Of a DNA stretch of 64,000 bases, positions 1-12,052 are shown piece by piece; within the stretch, counting starts at the first letter, position 1, and every line of letters starts with the position of its first letter. Below the pieces are notes generated by a model. It made no database searches and was not told the origin of the DNA. It saw only the letters and a program-made list of their open reading frames with translations. The stretch comes from Leptodactylus fallax. Lineage: Eukaryota > Chordata > Amphibia > Anura > Leptodactylidae. Made by a program: the position numbers and the translations under genes. The stretch spans positions 11,929,001-11,993,000 of the forward strand of contig CAMRHE010000017.1 of assembly GCA_947044405.1 (NCBI GenBank). The letters are read 5' to 3'.

Positions 1-915
1 AAGCCCAAAACACAGTTTCGTTCCGGGGTTAAACAGTCACATTATAATAAAGTAAATAACCATTACTGATGCTAAAGCTATTATTTACAGTCCAAGCAAG
101 TATAAAAAGACATAAAATATGTGAACCGAAAATAACCGCATCTAAACAATGCAATAAATAACTGCTGGACAGATTGCAGCCAAGAATAGAAAGCATTCTG
201 CCGTTTTTCGGGTGGCTGAGCATTTGTTGTATTTAATGAGGCCGCAATATGCAAACCGCCACTAGGGGGCAGTAAGAGCCAGTCAGGAATGGTTTTGTTA
301 TTTGTTGTGTTTTTTGTGGGTTTTTTTTCCCTCTCTATCCAAAAATACAAACTGAATGTTTTTTTTTCTTTTCTTTAAAAGTAAAGGACGTTCCCCTGGC
401 GATATCCATTAGGAATTAGGAGTCTAAACTGCGAATGTCTGTGTCGTCCATCGACAGGTAATCTTAAGTATGACAGCAATGGGGTTTTTTTTTTGCAGTT
501 TTGTCATATGCAGTCTAAACTGTGGTAGAGGGGAATGAAAAAAAAAAAAAACTGTGAAAAACTGATATGGATGGGGGAAGGTCCAAGTGCATCAGATCCT
601 ATAATATGGTGGATCACGGGGCGGGGGTGTGCAGAGCGTCCTATACAGATTAGGTGTTAATGAGGCCCCGACACCTCTCCTCGTCTTCATTAGGATGTGA
701 GAGGACGGGGATTACTAGGTGAAGATGTAATGTGTGCTTATAATAAGTAATGTGCTGAGCGGACATGTAAAGAGGTGGCGCAGCAGGCAATGAACACCTG
801 CATACACTGCTCATATACAAAGCTATTCTCTCCCGGGGTCAGCAGTCGCTTGGATTGTATTATAAAGCTGCAGAAAAATGGAGGCAGCAGCAACAAATTG
901 TGATTGCACGCCAAA
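1..915. other. Non-coding, mostly single-copy, with homopolymer tracts
   Basis: No gene or recognised transposon is seen apart from the CTCF-like site. Short T tracts at about 361-376 and 484-493 and an A tract at 539-551 interrupt it. Presumed SUCLG2 intron. Confidence 0.5.
257..273 (+). promoter_or_regulatory. Candidate CTCF-binding site
   Basis: The sequence ccgccactagggggcag matches the vertebrate CTCF core (CCA-C/G-C/T-AG-G/A-G/T-GGC) at every core position. It lies in non-repetitive sequence presumed to be intronic. Occupancy cannot be read from the sequence. Confidence 0.6.
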
Positions 916-924
916 ACTTAAATA

Positions 925-1250
925 TTGATGATCTAATCTTAGGATAGGTTATCAATCCCTGATCGGTGGGGTGCAACATCTGGGACCCCACAGATCAGCT
1001 GGTTAAAGAGGCTGCAGCGTTCGGGTTAGTGTTGCCAAGCACAGCGCCGTACATTGTATAGTGGTTGTGCTTGGTATTGCAGCTCAGCCCTATAAAGCTG
1101 AAAGGGACTGAACAGCAAACAGGTCACATAATGAATGAATGTGACATCACAGGCCTGTGAAGTAGGAACGATGCTTACCCACATGCCGCTGCGAGTAACT
1201 GATCTGTGAAGGTCCCAGGTGTCGGGGTTGCCACCTATCATAAAGCGGTT
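925..1250 (+). repeat. Family A interspersed repeat (gatcggtggggtc type)
   Basis: This is a copy of the commonest dispersed repeat in the window. Diagnostic pieces in order are a ggataggttatcaat segment, gatcggtgg with a gggacccc block, gctgcagcgtt, agcgccgtacattgtata and tgcttggtattgcagctcag. At least 18 more copies, in both orientations, occur in this window; family A is treated here as a non-autonomous DNA transposon because complete copies have inverted ends and TTAA flanks. Confidence 0.8.
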
Positions 1251-1284
1251 TTCTAGCTTTACAACACTAAAGGTCTGTCCCTAA

Positions 1285-1588
1285 GATAGGGCATATTTAT
1301 CAGATGCTAAAAGTCAAAAGTGAAGGGGTTGCGTACCCTTAACAGTTCACTAGGCACAGTGCCGTACTATTAGTAGTGGCCATGTCTGGTATTACACCCT
1401 TCTAGTAAATACAACAGACCTGTAATACTACACAACACCACTAAAAGCATGGAGATTTGCCTAGTAAACAAAAAGGGGACACAGCACTTGAGGGGAGTGC
1501 CGTGGCTGGTCGTGGAGGTGCCCAGAGTCAGACTTCCACCAATCCAATGTTGAAAGCCTACCCTAAAGCTTAAAGAAAACCCCTTTAA
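1285..1588 (-). repeat. Family A repeat, inverted, diverged
   Basis: Read on the minus strand it shows the gatiggtgg-like block near 1540 (degraded as cattggattggtgg), the gtgccgtact block and a terminal aaaggggtttt. It is more diverged than the copy at 925-1250. Confidence 0.6.
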
Positions 1589-1616
1589 GAAACATCTTCT
1601 CAAAGTTGCAGCTTAA

Positions 1617-1934
1617 AGGGGTTGTCTAGGATCATAAAATTTAGTGCAGGCAGCAGAGGAGGACTACAGAATAAAAATGCACTGATACTTACCTGCATCC
1701 TCCCCTGGACCAGCTGTATACAGATCGGTGACGTCATGATGATGGGATGGCTGCATAATATACAGCAAAGAGTGGCGATTGACTGCAGCAGTGGCGTCAA
1801 CATGACATCATTGCTGCAGCTGAGGTGACAGCCGGCCCAGTGCAGGAACAGAGAGGAGGATGCAAGTAAGTACCAGTACTTTTTTATTTTCTATACCTTC
1901 CCTGCATTAAAATGTACGATCAGAGACAACCCCT
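1617..1934. mobile_element. TTAA-flanked MITE (aggggttgtc ends), 318 bp
   Basis: The element begins aggggttgtctagga and ends gacaacccct and is bracketed by TTAA at 1613-1616 and 1935-1938. An inner pair of matching arms (cttacctgcatcctcc near 1688 and aggaggatgcaagtaagta near 1854) makes it a fold-back element. Terminal repeats plus TTAA duplication are the signature of piggyBac-type non-autonomous elements. No coding capacity. Confidence 0.8.
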
Positions 1935-1938
1935 TTAA

Positions 1939-2145
1939 GTGGAGAGGCTCTGTACGCTGTATACTGGCTGAGCCGTGCTATTACAGCTCAATTCCTATTC
2001 ACTTCAGTACTGCTGCAGGCCTCTATACACTGTATGGAGCCATCTGTTTCTGGCTCTGTACACTGCATAGTACCGATCGAGTATTGATGGGCTATCCTAC
2101 CAAAAGGCCATCCAAAAAAGAATCTTGGAAAACCCGTTTAACGTA
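1939..2145 (-). repeat. Family A repeat, partial
   Basis: It contains diverged ctgtacactgtata and attacagctcaattcctattcact blocks and ends with a degraded ttggaaaacccgttta terminus. Confidence 0.5.
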
Positions 2146-2979
2146 TCATTCTACATAGGATACAGAACCACCCATCAGAAGCTCCAGGACCCCAGTGCAA
2201 ACTCTATAACATTCCCCCCTACCATGTACCATGTATAGTACTGGCATCTTATGTCACAGAGGAGTCTTGGGGGCCCTCAAGGACTAGGACCTGTGTGCGC
2301 ACGCTCCCTGGAGACCTAGTAATAAGTACCTGATATGTGCCCACCCTTTATAGGAGCGAATGATCACTCTCCGCAGCCTGAAAAATCCTGGAGCTCATCA
2401 GACAATCCTAACACTTGTCACATTAATGAACGCACCCGGCCATATGCTGCTGCCAAGGAAGAATTTACCCACAAAACTCTCTGGCAAAAGTCAGAACAAA
2501 ATGGAAAGAGACAGAATCTCAGCATCCTGTGCTGGGAACATACGCATATTGTGCATGGAGCACCAGCAGATGTATTGGCTGCTCCCTCCTGCTCCGCTCT
2601 CTTTGTACCGCTGCCAGCTGCACCATATAGCTCCTGGGTGCCAGTTCTGTGTGTTCCAGGAACCTTCAATATCATCTTCCTGCTCGCAAATCCTTTTACG
2701 GAAGCCATTCAATTACAGAAACACAATGGCCGACAAATTTCATTTTTGCTTTGAAGTCAACTTTTTGTTTGTGAGCTTTACAACCTAGACAGAGAGAGAG
2801 ACAGGGAAACCTGCACCTGTGCGGGGTCAGTATGACCGAGCTGCGGGTACTGCGCAGGTACGGTAAAGCTACCACTGAACAGCAACATAATCTACATGTA
2901 CCAAGGCCTGGGAATGAGCAAAAATAGAGATGAATATAAAAGGGAGACAGAACTAGAAGTCAGATTTTGCGCAACCCTA
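2146..2979. other. Non-coding stretch with overlapping chance reading frames
   Basis: Open frames of 96-142 codons overlap in three frames on both strands at 2335-2788, with no recognisable domain, no consistent splice context and no codon bias. They are judged to be chance. A purine-rich gagagagagaca run is at about 2790-2805. Confidence 0.5.
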
Positions 2980-2983
2980 TTAA

Positions 2984-3451
2984 AGGGAACGTCCATTTTT
3001 GCAACCAGTATTACGTCTATACTGCCGATGGGTTTCAAATAAGAAATAAAGCAACTTTGCAAATGCTGTGGATAAAAGATAGCCTAATGTTTTGTTTCTA
3101 AAGCTGAAATGCAAACCTCTGTGTCTCCATGGTTACAGACTACAAACAGAACACCTCTGTAGTCTGATCCTGCAGTCAACTCCCTGCCATCTGCCACCTA
3201 CTTCTTACTAAACTACTCAATGTATGTTCGTAGTAAGGGACAGATGCGAAGGAGACCGACTGCAGGATCAGACTACACAGAGTTTGCTTGTAGTCTGTAA
3301 CCACGGAGACACAGATGTGTATAGAACTGTATATAAAAGCTAATGAGACTTTTTTAATCTAGACTTTTTGCAAAGTAGATTTTTTTTTTCTTTTTAATTT
3401 TAGATCAGGTAGAATTATAAGAACCGTTGGCTGTAAATGTGGACCTTCCCT
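2984..3451. mobile_element. TTAA-flanked fold-back MITE, 468 bp (second subfamily)
   Basis: The ends are agggaacgtcc and ggaccttccct, flanked by TTAA at 2980-2983 and 3452-3455. Inside is a large inverted repeat: gtctccatggttacagacta with tagtctgatcctgcag near 3122-3177, mirrored near 3262-3312. The same internal piece recurs near 19958-20056. It has no coding capacity and is probably mobilised by a piggyBac-type transposase. Confidence 0.8.
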
Positions 3452-3456
3452 TTAAG

Positions 3457-3764
3457 GCTTGGGCTACACAGTGACTTTGGTGATGCGTTTTGTCTGAAAC
3501 ATGTCGCATTGACATTGTATGTCTATATTAAGGTAAGATTTGGCTGAGAGTTTTATTTAGACAAAAAAAGAAAAAAAAAAACATTTAAAAAACATAAGTC
3601 ACACACATCTGTATGCGGGAAGAGTTGCGTGCGTTTTGCAACGCTTTGGATTTTTTGTGACTGTCACATTATAGGATATGTAGTAATGTGACCCTATTCA
3701 CACTCATTACTAGTAAGGTCACCTTTTATTGTGCAACAAAAGTGACCATGTACCCCTAGCCTAA
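3457..3764. mobile_element. Inverted-end element (gggctacacagtgac type)
   Basis: It starts ggcttgggctacacagtgac and ends gtgaccatgtacccctagcc, giving imperfect inverted ends of about 25 bp. It abuts the TTAA of the preceding MITE. A second, partial copy is at 36266-36440. No target duplication could be fixed. Confidence 0.6.
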
Positions 3765-3839
3765 CGCTCGTGTCTGTGGCCATCTGTCCCAACATGTCCA
3801 GGTTAACAAATACTTTAACCTCTCGCACCTACAAACTAT

Positions 3840-4085
3840 TATTAAACATTCTGGAATGTATTTTCTAAAAATTCTGCATAGTGATGTCCCTCTATTAGTC
3901 CTCCTGGAAATGTATGAATAGTTTGCCAACTGGATTATTTTTTGTTATACACTATCCAATCGGTGGTGATTGTGCCCCTGCCTAGGCTGACACTCCCTAT
4001 CAAGTTGTCAGATTATTATGCAGGAAGAGTAACTGAGGAACATGCAATGCAGCATGCTCTTTAAATTCTGCTGCTTTCCAGCACT
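3840..4085. repeat. Diverged dispersed repeat
   Basis: Blocks such as tctggaatgtattttcta, ctattagtcctcctggaa and ataatgcaggaagagtaac recur in diverged form at 16850-17190 and 20090-20150, so this is an old dispersed repeat of unknown class. Confidence 0.45.
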
Positions 4086-4830
4086 ATGTACATGCACTGT
4101 ACTCCATTCTGTGGCTCTGTGCGTCGTGCAATTGCATCCCCTCGGGTTAACTCTTTACGGTCACCTTGTAAATGCTCCCTGTTTATCGCGCACTGTCTCG
4201 CGGGGTGCAGGCTGCTAATGAGCATATTGTGGCATAAATACAATGGTTACAGCGTCCTCCTTGTGCAGAGTAAATGGGAATTGCACATTACACACCGGCT
4301 CTAATATTGTCTTCATTACAAGCAGAATGCTAGGGGCAGTGCAGGCGGCTCACACTTCATTAGCATCTCATTTGCATGCTCCAGCACTAGGAGCAGCGAC
4401 GCCAAATGGAATGTCAGGAGTAAATGATAACACGGGATTTATGGCGCGCGGGAGCGGCTGGGATCAGCGCTCACATTTTATTTTAGGCTGAACTTGTCGT
4501 GAATTGTTCTTCTGACGCGACAGGTACAATGCGAGGATCGGCGATTTGGGAAGAATAATTATCAATTAGCAAACAACAGCATGTGTGTTAGAACGCTCTC
4601 GCCATATGATAGTCATTGCCCTAGTTATACTGGAGAAAGACGGAAACGAAAAAATTAAAGTGACTCTCCAAGCGCCTCCTTAATACGGCTGATTTGACTC
4701 AGTATATGCACAGAAATGACCTGATGTCTCTCGGCTTCTTACTAGTGGTTTAATAATCTGTACTAATCTCTAGTAATCTGGTTAATTCTGCCCTTGCTGT
4801 AATGGAAAATGGGCCTCTACTTCCTGGTGA
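4086..4830. other. Single-copy, possibly conserved non-coding block
   Basis: This stretch lacks any of the window's repeats. It includes a POU/octamer site atttgcat at 4370-4377 within attagcatctcatttgcat, and tracts of CG-containing sequence (tatcgcgcactgtctcgcgg near 4184). No splice-flanked open frame was recognised. Conservation can only be tested by cross-species alignment. Confidence 0.35.
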
Positions 4831-4860
4831 ACCTGTGATGGGCTTGTGTTATTCCCTGCA

Positions 4861-5020
4861 GCCAATCAGAAGAGGCAGAGCGGCAGCCTGAACCAATGAG
4901 GAGGCAGGAGGTGTGTCCTAGACTTCCACAGACTCCCTACAGACACTGTAGCTGAGCTGTACCCTAATAGAGAAGACCTAAAAAGAAGCCAAGGGGCAAG
5001 CACAGATTAATAAATAGCAG
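4861..5020 (+). promoter_or_regulatory. Candidate promoter: twin CCAAT boxes then splice donor
   Basis: Two same-strand CCAAT boxes (4862-4866 in gccaatcag and 4893-4897 in aaccaatgag) lie 31 bp apart, a spacing seen in NF-Y promoters. They are followed about 120 bp later by a good splice-donor context, agcag|gtagg at 5020/5021. This could be the first exon of a short antisense or non-coding transcript. No TATA box or CpG island is visible, so this is speculative. Confidence 0.25.
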
Positions 5021-5186
5021 GTAGGCATCACCTATAGATACGGACTTATATACTGTGTTTCAGCTACTCGCTGGACAGCTGCTTTAAATATAAAAAAAAA
5101 AGAAGATAATTGTCCCAATGTAAAATTATGGAAATTCATATAAAATGTGTATTCAGAAAGTGGTATTGATTCTGTGTGTATATACA

Positions 5187-5262
5187 GTACTGTGCAAAAG
5201 TTTTAGACAAGTGTGAAAAAAGAATGTTTTCAGAAATAGAAGTGTTAGTTTACTTTTGTCAA
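5187..5262. mobile_element. Fragment of a Tc1/mariner terminal repeat
   Basis: tacagtactgtgcaaaagtt followed by ttagacaagtgtg matches the end of a Tc1-type element whose other fragment is at 24594-25016 in this window. Only one end is present; there is no transposase. Confidence 0.6.
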
Positions 5263-7536
5263 CCTCTCTGCTTCAGCCTCAAGGGGGTGCTGCACACAAC
5301 ATCCGGATGTTGTTAGGTGCCCATACATATTGTGAGATGCCCCCTGGAGGCCAAATTGGTGAGTAAATATCAGCCACTACCTGCTGAAATAAAAAAAAGC
5401 CAAAACACACAACCCACAGGCAGGCAGTGGACAGTGTCAGACTATCTAGGGACAACCCAAGCCGACCCCAAACTAGCAACACCTATTTGTCAATTTAATC
5501 CCTTTTTAGGCTATAAGGAAGCGCCAAAATTGTTATTTTATTGGAAATGCTTACCCCACACACAAACACAGACATGTCAGCAGAGGTGACGGATCCAGTT
5601 TAAGTCACATTATGGCTCTATTTTATTACAGACATGTCCTAATGCTGTCACAGAGGTGCAGGACTCCACTTACTCTACTTCCATATGCCTGGGGCCAATT
5701 TTGAGGGCTTCCATACCTACCCGTGACTCCCTAATCCACCCAAAAAAACAAATGCATAGAAGTTTGTGGCCAATTTTGACAGTCCCCATAATTACACCCT
5801 TGTCAACCGAACAACAGGATGGTGGATCCGAAGGCCAAGCACATGGAAACAAAGGAAAGCGGCTTCTTAGATCCACGTCCTCGCAGCGCTCTCCTTGACT
5901 CTCCATACACCTAATTGATGTACTTTTTTTGGTTTTAATAATTTTTACGACTTATAATTTCTTCCGCCGCCTCTCCACGGAGGCCAGGTTGACCTAAATC
6001 TAAAGCTCTGTGCTCGTGTATTCCCGATCGCCCTGGGAATTCTTGTCACAGCCTCTTCTCAAGTGACAAAGCTGTGAGCTCCAGAGGCTCATTACTGGCT
6101 CTCGGAGAGAGGAACGTGCGCACAGTAAAATACTCCTGAGTGGCCTTTCTCTGCAGTCGGTAGGGGACATTACAATCAGAAAATCGTTAATGGTGGTTAT
6201 AGATGTCTCATAGCTCACAGGAATTGGAGGAGGACATCTAGGAGTAATTGACATGCATTGGCCAGGCATTTCCACTGGTCATCAGATACTAATAGCCATG
6301 TAGCCGCTCTGGAAGATCAGATATAAGACAATGAACTCCAACTATCAAGGGGGAAACAGAGCGCAAATCGTTTTGCAGGGAGTCATTCACAAATGATAGG
6401 TAACAGCAGGGGTAGGAATCCATTGCGTCGCTGAAGACTGGCACCAGTAATGGCTAGGGCGTAGAGTCTAACAAGCTCCTTGTCTTCGCTCTTCACACAT
6501 TCTTAGTGAGATGGTCTTCTACACGAGACGTCAAAGTCGTTGGAGATGCTGTCCAGCTGGGATGAGCCAAAGAAAAATGGTACAAGTAGGAAGACAAAGT
6601 CGGAGACAAGTTGAGGTCAGTGGCCATGGGTAAGAAGATGAAGTTGGAGATCAATTTGGTCAAGGTTGGCCAAACAAGTACCACTATGGACCAAGATCAA
6701 AAAGACATCCAGGTGATACCCTTCTCATAAATTTGAGAGACGGATTCCAGCTCCTGAACAGAGTTCCCGTGAGTCCAACGCTGGTGAGAATGACGAGTTG
6801 GCTGCCACATGGTTCATGGACACAAACTGCACATATCAACTGACTTCTATGGTGAGAGAAGTGATCTCTACTGAACAGGAAGGGTTAGCCTTTAATAAAG
6901 TCCAGTATTCAAAGTGAAAAACACAAAAAAAAGGTTCTTTTTCGATGACACATTCCCTTTAACATCTAAAACCATATCCAGGGATAGAGGGAAAGAACAT
7001 ATAGGCGATGACGTCACGCCTGAGCACTAGTTGCCCCCAGGTGGTAGTTAACAGATTAACGAGAATTTTTTTCTTTAATTTTAGACGGTTTCCTGTGAAT
7101 GTAAATTGCTTTATTGACCACTGTAGATGGTTAAATAATTCAATCAGTGAGAAGTCCTATTGATTGTAGCAAGTAGGTCATTAGCGCTGGTCCTCATATC
7201 GACTGCCATACTTCCTGCTTTTAGCAGGCCTTAGAGGCTTGGAGAATGGGGTAAATATCAAGAAGACTCGCACTGACCTGGGTCACAAGCACAACTGTCC
7301 GTACATGAAAGGGATGCTGGAGAAGTCTCGATATTGATGAGTTTATTTCTTTTTTTTCTTGTAATTGCTGCATAAAGGATTGAGAGCTCATTGATCGACT
7401 GGTAACGCTGAAATAACTAAGGGAATATTTTATAATATTCTTCTACAAATGGTGGAAATTTTACATGGCCACACAATATTCCAAAGATTAAGGTATGACA
7501 CAGAAAGACCGAGTGATCCAAGAAGGGTCTTAGGGT
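5263..7536. other. Non-coding, mostly unclassified
   Basis: No gene or clear repeat is recognised. Small points: a CTCF-like but imperfect site (reverse of gcccccaggtggtag) near 7033, and t-rich tracts near 7350. Open frames here are 60-90 codons and overlap on both strands, as expected by chance. Confidence 0.4.
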
Positions 7537-7538
7537 TA

Positions 7539-8169
7539 GAGATGGGCAAACTGATTCGTTCTGAGCCAGGATTGACAAGAATACTCCAAATTGTTTGGTT
7601 TTTCAACAAAACCAAAAAATTGTCGATTCGTTTTGGACAAACTAAAATGGTCGCCGCGACATGCATTGTGGTAAATTATTATACTCTGGGGTCCATTGAG
7701 ATCCCACAGTATAATAGGTGAAGGCCAAGAGGAGGTGGGGGGGAAGAAAAAAAAATAAATTTACACTCACCTTCTCCTAACCTCTTTTGGGCCTCTTCGC
7801 GGCATCCAGTACTGTCTTGTGTCCAGGGTCACTGATGAGGCCTTTGAATAGGCCACAGAGGTCACATGGACATGCCGAGCAGGGGCTCGATCACAGGTCT
7901 CATCGGTGACTCCAGGTGCATGACATCACGGAGGAGAGAGCGAGCGCCAGACACCATGAGGAGGCCCAAAAGAAGTGAGGGAAGGGGAGTATAAATTTTT
8001 TTTTTTTTTTTTTTTTTAAACCTCCCCTGGGCCTCCACCTATTATACTGGAGTCTAGGGAAAAACAGAGTATAAAAATTTCACTTCCAGTTCTAACTTCT
8101 TCAACCCCGAAATGGATCAGGGACCCGAGCCACCTAAACAAAATGAGTCTTGGGAGGTCCGTCCATCTC
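7539..8169. mobile_element. TA-flanked fold-back element, 631 bp
   Basis: It begins gagatgggcaaac and ends gtccatctc with TA on each side (7537-7538 and 8170-8171). An internal dyad pairs cttttgggcctcttcgcgg near 7790 with gaggcccaaaag near 7962, and ctattatactggagtc near 8038 mirrors a ttatactctgggg block near 7680. The middle carries a 23-T tract at about 7998. It is non-coding and probably a Tc1/mariner-dependent MITE. Confidence 0.6.
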
Positions 8170-8219
8170 TACTGAGGGTATAGTAGTTGAGTGGGCTTAA
8201 TGGTGACCTGACAGCTGCT

Positions 8220-8480
8220 AATAACCCGTTATGGCCTAGAGGAGTTGTCTATGGATATGATATTGAGCTCCGAGCTCCACTTCCTCTTCTCAGGCCAGTG
8301 ACATCACGTCCGTTCGTCACAGGGCCATGCTGCAGGTCAGTTTCATTCAAAATGAAAGGTGGCTAAGCTGCAATACCAAGCACAGCCACTATGCAATGCA
8401 TGGCGCTGTGCTAGGACAATAATTAAATAGCATTGTCCTGGAACCCCCCCCCCCTAATTGGTGGGGGTCCCAGGTATCGA
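8220..8480 (-). repeat. Family A repeat, inverted
   Basis: It carries gcaataccaagcacagccac, the gcaatgcatggcgctgtgct block, a ccccccccc run and the attggtgggggtcccagg end, all diagnostic of family A read backwards. Confidence 0.75.
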
Positions 8481-9638
8481 AAAAATGAGGGACCCTGAAT
8501 TCCCACATGAATGGGGTGGTGGTCATGAATATGCATTAGTGCGTCATTCACATAGGTGACTTGGAAACCACCGACTTTGTGATAGGAGGGGTCCCTGTAG
8601 GTGGAATCCCAAGGAACACACACATCCCCTATATCATAGAAAAACTCAGGAGTACAGTAGGAGCTACAGCTAAAGTTTGGCAATGATGTATTCTGTGATT
8701 TCGGTCTGTTCCGAACTAGTTTCTCGGAAAACTGATCGAAAATGATCCCTTTATTACTGGCTAGACACGCTGACAACCAAAACAATGGGGACTGAAAAGT
8801 GGCTCCACTTCTTGTTGTCACATTTGCCACAAAAAAATAATTTACTACAAGTCCTTAATACTACAGGCGGAAAGAAGCATCCGAGGGTGGGAAAAGCAGG
8901 AAGTTCACAAGGTGCAACCTTAGCCAATAGCTGTAGAGCAGGAAGTGATTCTAGAGAAGGGGGCGGAGTTTTGGCAACTAGAGCCCAATAACATGCAGCC
9001 GCATTGGTATAGTGTATAATGCACCTAGGAAACACATATAGGGGAGGGAAAATGATAAACTTAACAAGTCTGGTATGTTACATGACTGCGATAACTCCAT
9101 TTCACCAATTCAGAAGTCCACAAGTGTTGGATTTGCTGCGGAAGATTTTTGCAGCAGCTCTGATGAAACCGGTGCAAATCTGCATAAAATTTAGCCCATG
9201 GCACCAATACAATTGGTTATGTGAAGTCATCGCTGGAATCTAAGAGACAAAAACTAGAGGCGACCCCATGTGGATGTCCACTAAGAAAACAATGTAAAAC
9301 AAATTGTGATAAAACGTTTTCCCATTTCCCCATAAGCCGTCACATTATTAAACGTTGGCTCGTGCCTAATGTGCCAAATTAAACCTTTCTTCATAATGTT
9401 CCAGCACTAAATGTGACTGGTCCAAGAGACTTTCCCTACTGGAAGTAACCCGAGGCATTGTGGGATTTGACGCCTGCCATTAAACGTCTCTCCATACAGA
9501 ACGTCACTCCAACATACTTGTCATGCACAACCCCCCACATCATTCACATTGTATTTGCAATGATTTTTTATTTCTGCCCCTAAGTGGCCAGTACTTAATC
9601 CTCAAGAGTAATTGTAAATGTCAAGCCTCACTTTTCAA

Positions 9639-9675
<37 letters not shown>

Positions 9676-11870
9676 ACCAAAAAATTCCTTTCGAACAAAA
9701 TCATAAAGTGGTTTTTAATTTTCCAAAACGAGTCGACTTTTGCCCTTGCAAATTGCAGAGCGTGGGTTCCCTGCGGTGTCTGAAAACACACTCTATATCA
9801 GTGACGTTAACCAGTACTCTCAAACAAAAAGGAAACAAAAAAAAAAACCCTTAAGGATTTCTACCAAGTGAGATTTTGAAGCCGAATTAAAGTAGAAATT
9901 GGGGACGTTTTATGTCATCGCCGCTGCGGTGATTGAACTACAAGAGCCAAATGGGCTCTAATCATTAAATAATAGAATTTATCAAATTAACTTGTGTCGT
10001 AAATACTTAAAGAGATTACCGCCATATCAGCCCCAAGATGAATGTCAAGAGCTAAGTCTCGGGAAGAGGGTGGGAGGAGGTTTTATATTCCCTCCATTTA
10101 TTACTGAGTAGCATACGATAAAGACAAGACCCGTCCACATATAATCAGCTATCTCCACATGGGTGTCTATTCCGGGATGAACAATAGCGGGTCGTCTGAC
10201 AAGTCTCTTATCACCCAGGCATTCCACAAGCCATTGTCCCGGCACACAAAATGTCAAAATATTAAGCCGTTTACGTCCTAATCTGCTAAAACAATGGGTT
10301 CATTTTATCTGTCCGCCTCAGACTGCCTTTAAAAGAGGTTTCCACCACAAAAATAGCCATGGATAAAATGGATAATCTAGGCATGACCGAAATGAAAGAC
10401 AATGCGACGGGAAGAGAAGGTTTTGAAGATCGGCCAAGTTGGGTTTCTTGTGATTAAGGTGCCAAAACATAGGATGATGGAACAGTAAAGATTATATACA
10501 TCGAAAGGAAGGTTAAACAGAAGCAAAACTGTCCACGTGGGCAACCCAAGTGAGATCAGAAGGACCACTGCTAGACCCACCTCAGTCAGTGTCAATACAA
10601 TGTATCACTAGGCAAAAACTTCCAATTTTCCACCAACCAAAAGGCTAAGTATTGGGGAGTCTCCATCCACTTCCATGGCCTCACATGCCTCACACCACCA
10701 CAATGGTGCCAAGAACCTCCTTGTCCATCTAGCTTAACAAATTCTGACTTAGCTCTATATTACATGGCCCAGCAGGAGGTCTTATTTGCGTATTTCTAAC
10801 CCAGAAGTCTTAGCAGGGCATGCATGGTCTAATAAGTCCCTGTAACACCTCATGGTGGTGTCTTCCTGATGACCCAGAAAGTATTTTACTGTATAGGGGA
10901 TGAGACGTTGAGGGTGGCATGCCAAGGTGGAAGCAGGCAAGATCCTCCAAGCAAGGTTTATTTGGATTTTGCTAAAAATCATGGACCATATAAGGAATAA
11001 GTAAACCTGTTCCATATATCTCTTGTGGGTTGATTGATAAAAATCTGAGAAAATCTGACACTTTTGTTTTTTTCTTAAAAGGGACCATCTTAGAATTTTA
11101 TGTCTGATGGATGAAGGTCCCACATTTAGAATGGGGGTCCTGGTGAATTGACCATTGTGAACAGAGAGGGGGCTGCATCTATGAAAGATCTATGGAAGTT
11201 CTGGACACAGCTGATGACTGTTTCTGAAAGGTAGGATCCACTTTTATCGTAGACTTATAAGCACATCTTTTGGATATGCCATAAATATCTAAGGAAACAG
11301 ACATCCAAACCACTCGCAGCATCAAGAAAAAGATCTGTACAAAAATACCTAAAATCTATGTACATTATACAGGTTCTATAACAGGATCCATCAGTGCTGA
11401 TTTAGGTGAATTTTATTTTTGAAAATTTTTGGATATTTCACGTTACACTGTAATAACCTACTAAGGGCCTGTCGCCTTCAGTGCAACATGAGCAATTGTC
11501 TTCAGGATTTGTTGGCCTTTAGCTTAACTTCCATGCACATAACTACTTATGAAGACAAAATAATAAGAAACTGTTCAATTCATCCAGCACCTGCACACTA
11601 AAAGCACAAGAGCCGGCGCTCGCCATATCCATCAGCAGCTGCAGAGGCGGCCGTACAGCTGCGTTCTAGAAGACATTGCTGTAATGGCCAAAATAAAGTT
11701 ATTTGCGGCTCGATGGGATTGTACGGTTTTAGAAAGTGAAGCAGAACAGCGCTGGTGTAATTCTGTATTCGTGTAATTACAAGACAAAAAAAATGAAAAA
11801 AAAAATTCAGCTTTATAAATTCTATATAAAAAAAACAGGACAAAAACGGCCAATACATTAGAGGATGAGT
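8481..11870. other. Non-coding, unclassified, with a long A tract
   Basis: No gene recognised. A 30-plus A tract at about 9642-9673 could mark an old retroposon tail but has no AATAAA or matching flanks. The 135-codon open frame at 8423-8830 (minus) runs partly through a family A repeat and is judged to be chance. Confidence 0.4.
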
Positions 11871-11879
11871 AAATTCTAC

Positions 11880-12052
11880 CCCCTGCATCCTATTTTTTGG
11901 AAAGTGGAGATGGTGGTGCAGATTTTAAAAAGCTGCAATTTTTTGTGCAAAAAAAAAAAAAAAAAAAAAAAAAATTGCTACTTCTTTCACCTTGTATGGC
12001 AGATAACTAGTGTAAAAAGTGTAGAAAATCTGCCCCATTGATTTATACATTT
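11880..12052. repeat. Family E repeat (aaatctgcccc type)
   Basis: It contains ttttttgtgc followed by a long A tract, a cttgtatggcagataac block and agaaaatctgccccattgat. Related copies are at 12495-12655, 30190-30500, 45370-45530, 49720-49880 and 58460-58775. Confidence 0.5.

Noticed and set aside
2335..2788. 139- and 142-codon overlapping frames as a possible gene
   Set aside because: Three frames on both strands are open at once, with no domain, no start or splice logic and no repeat or family likeness.
8423..8830. 135-codon minus-strand frame
   Set aside because: It runs across a family A repeat end and into unrelated sequence; no recognisable domain.
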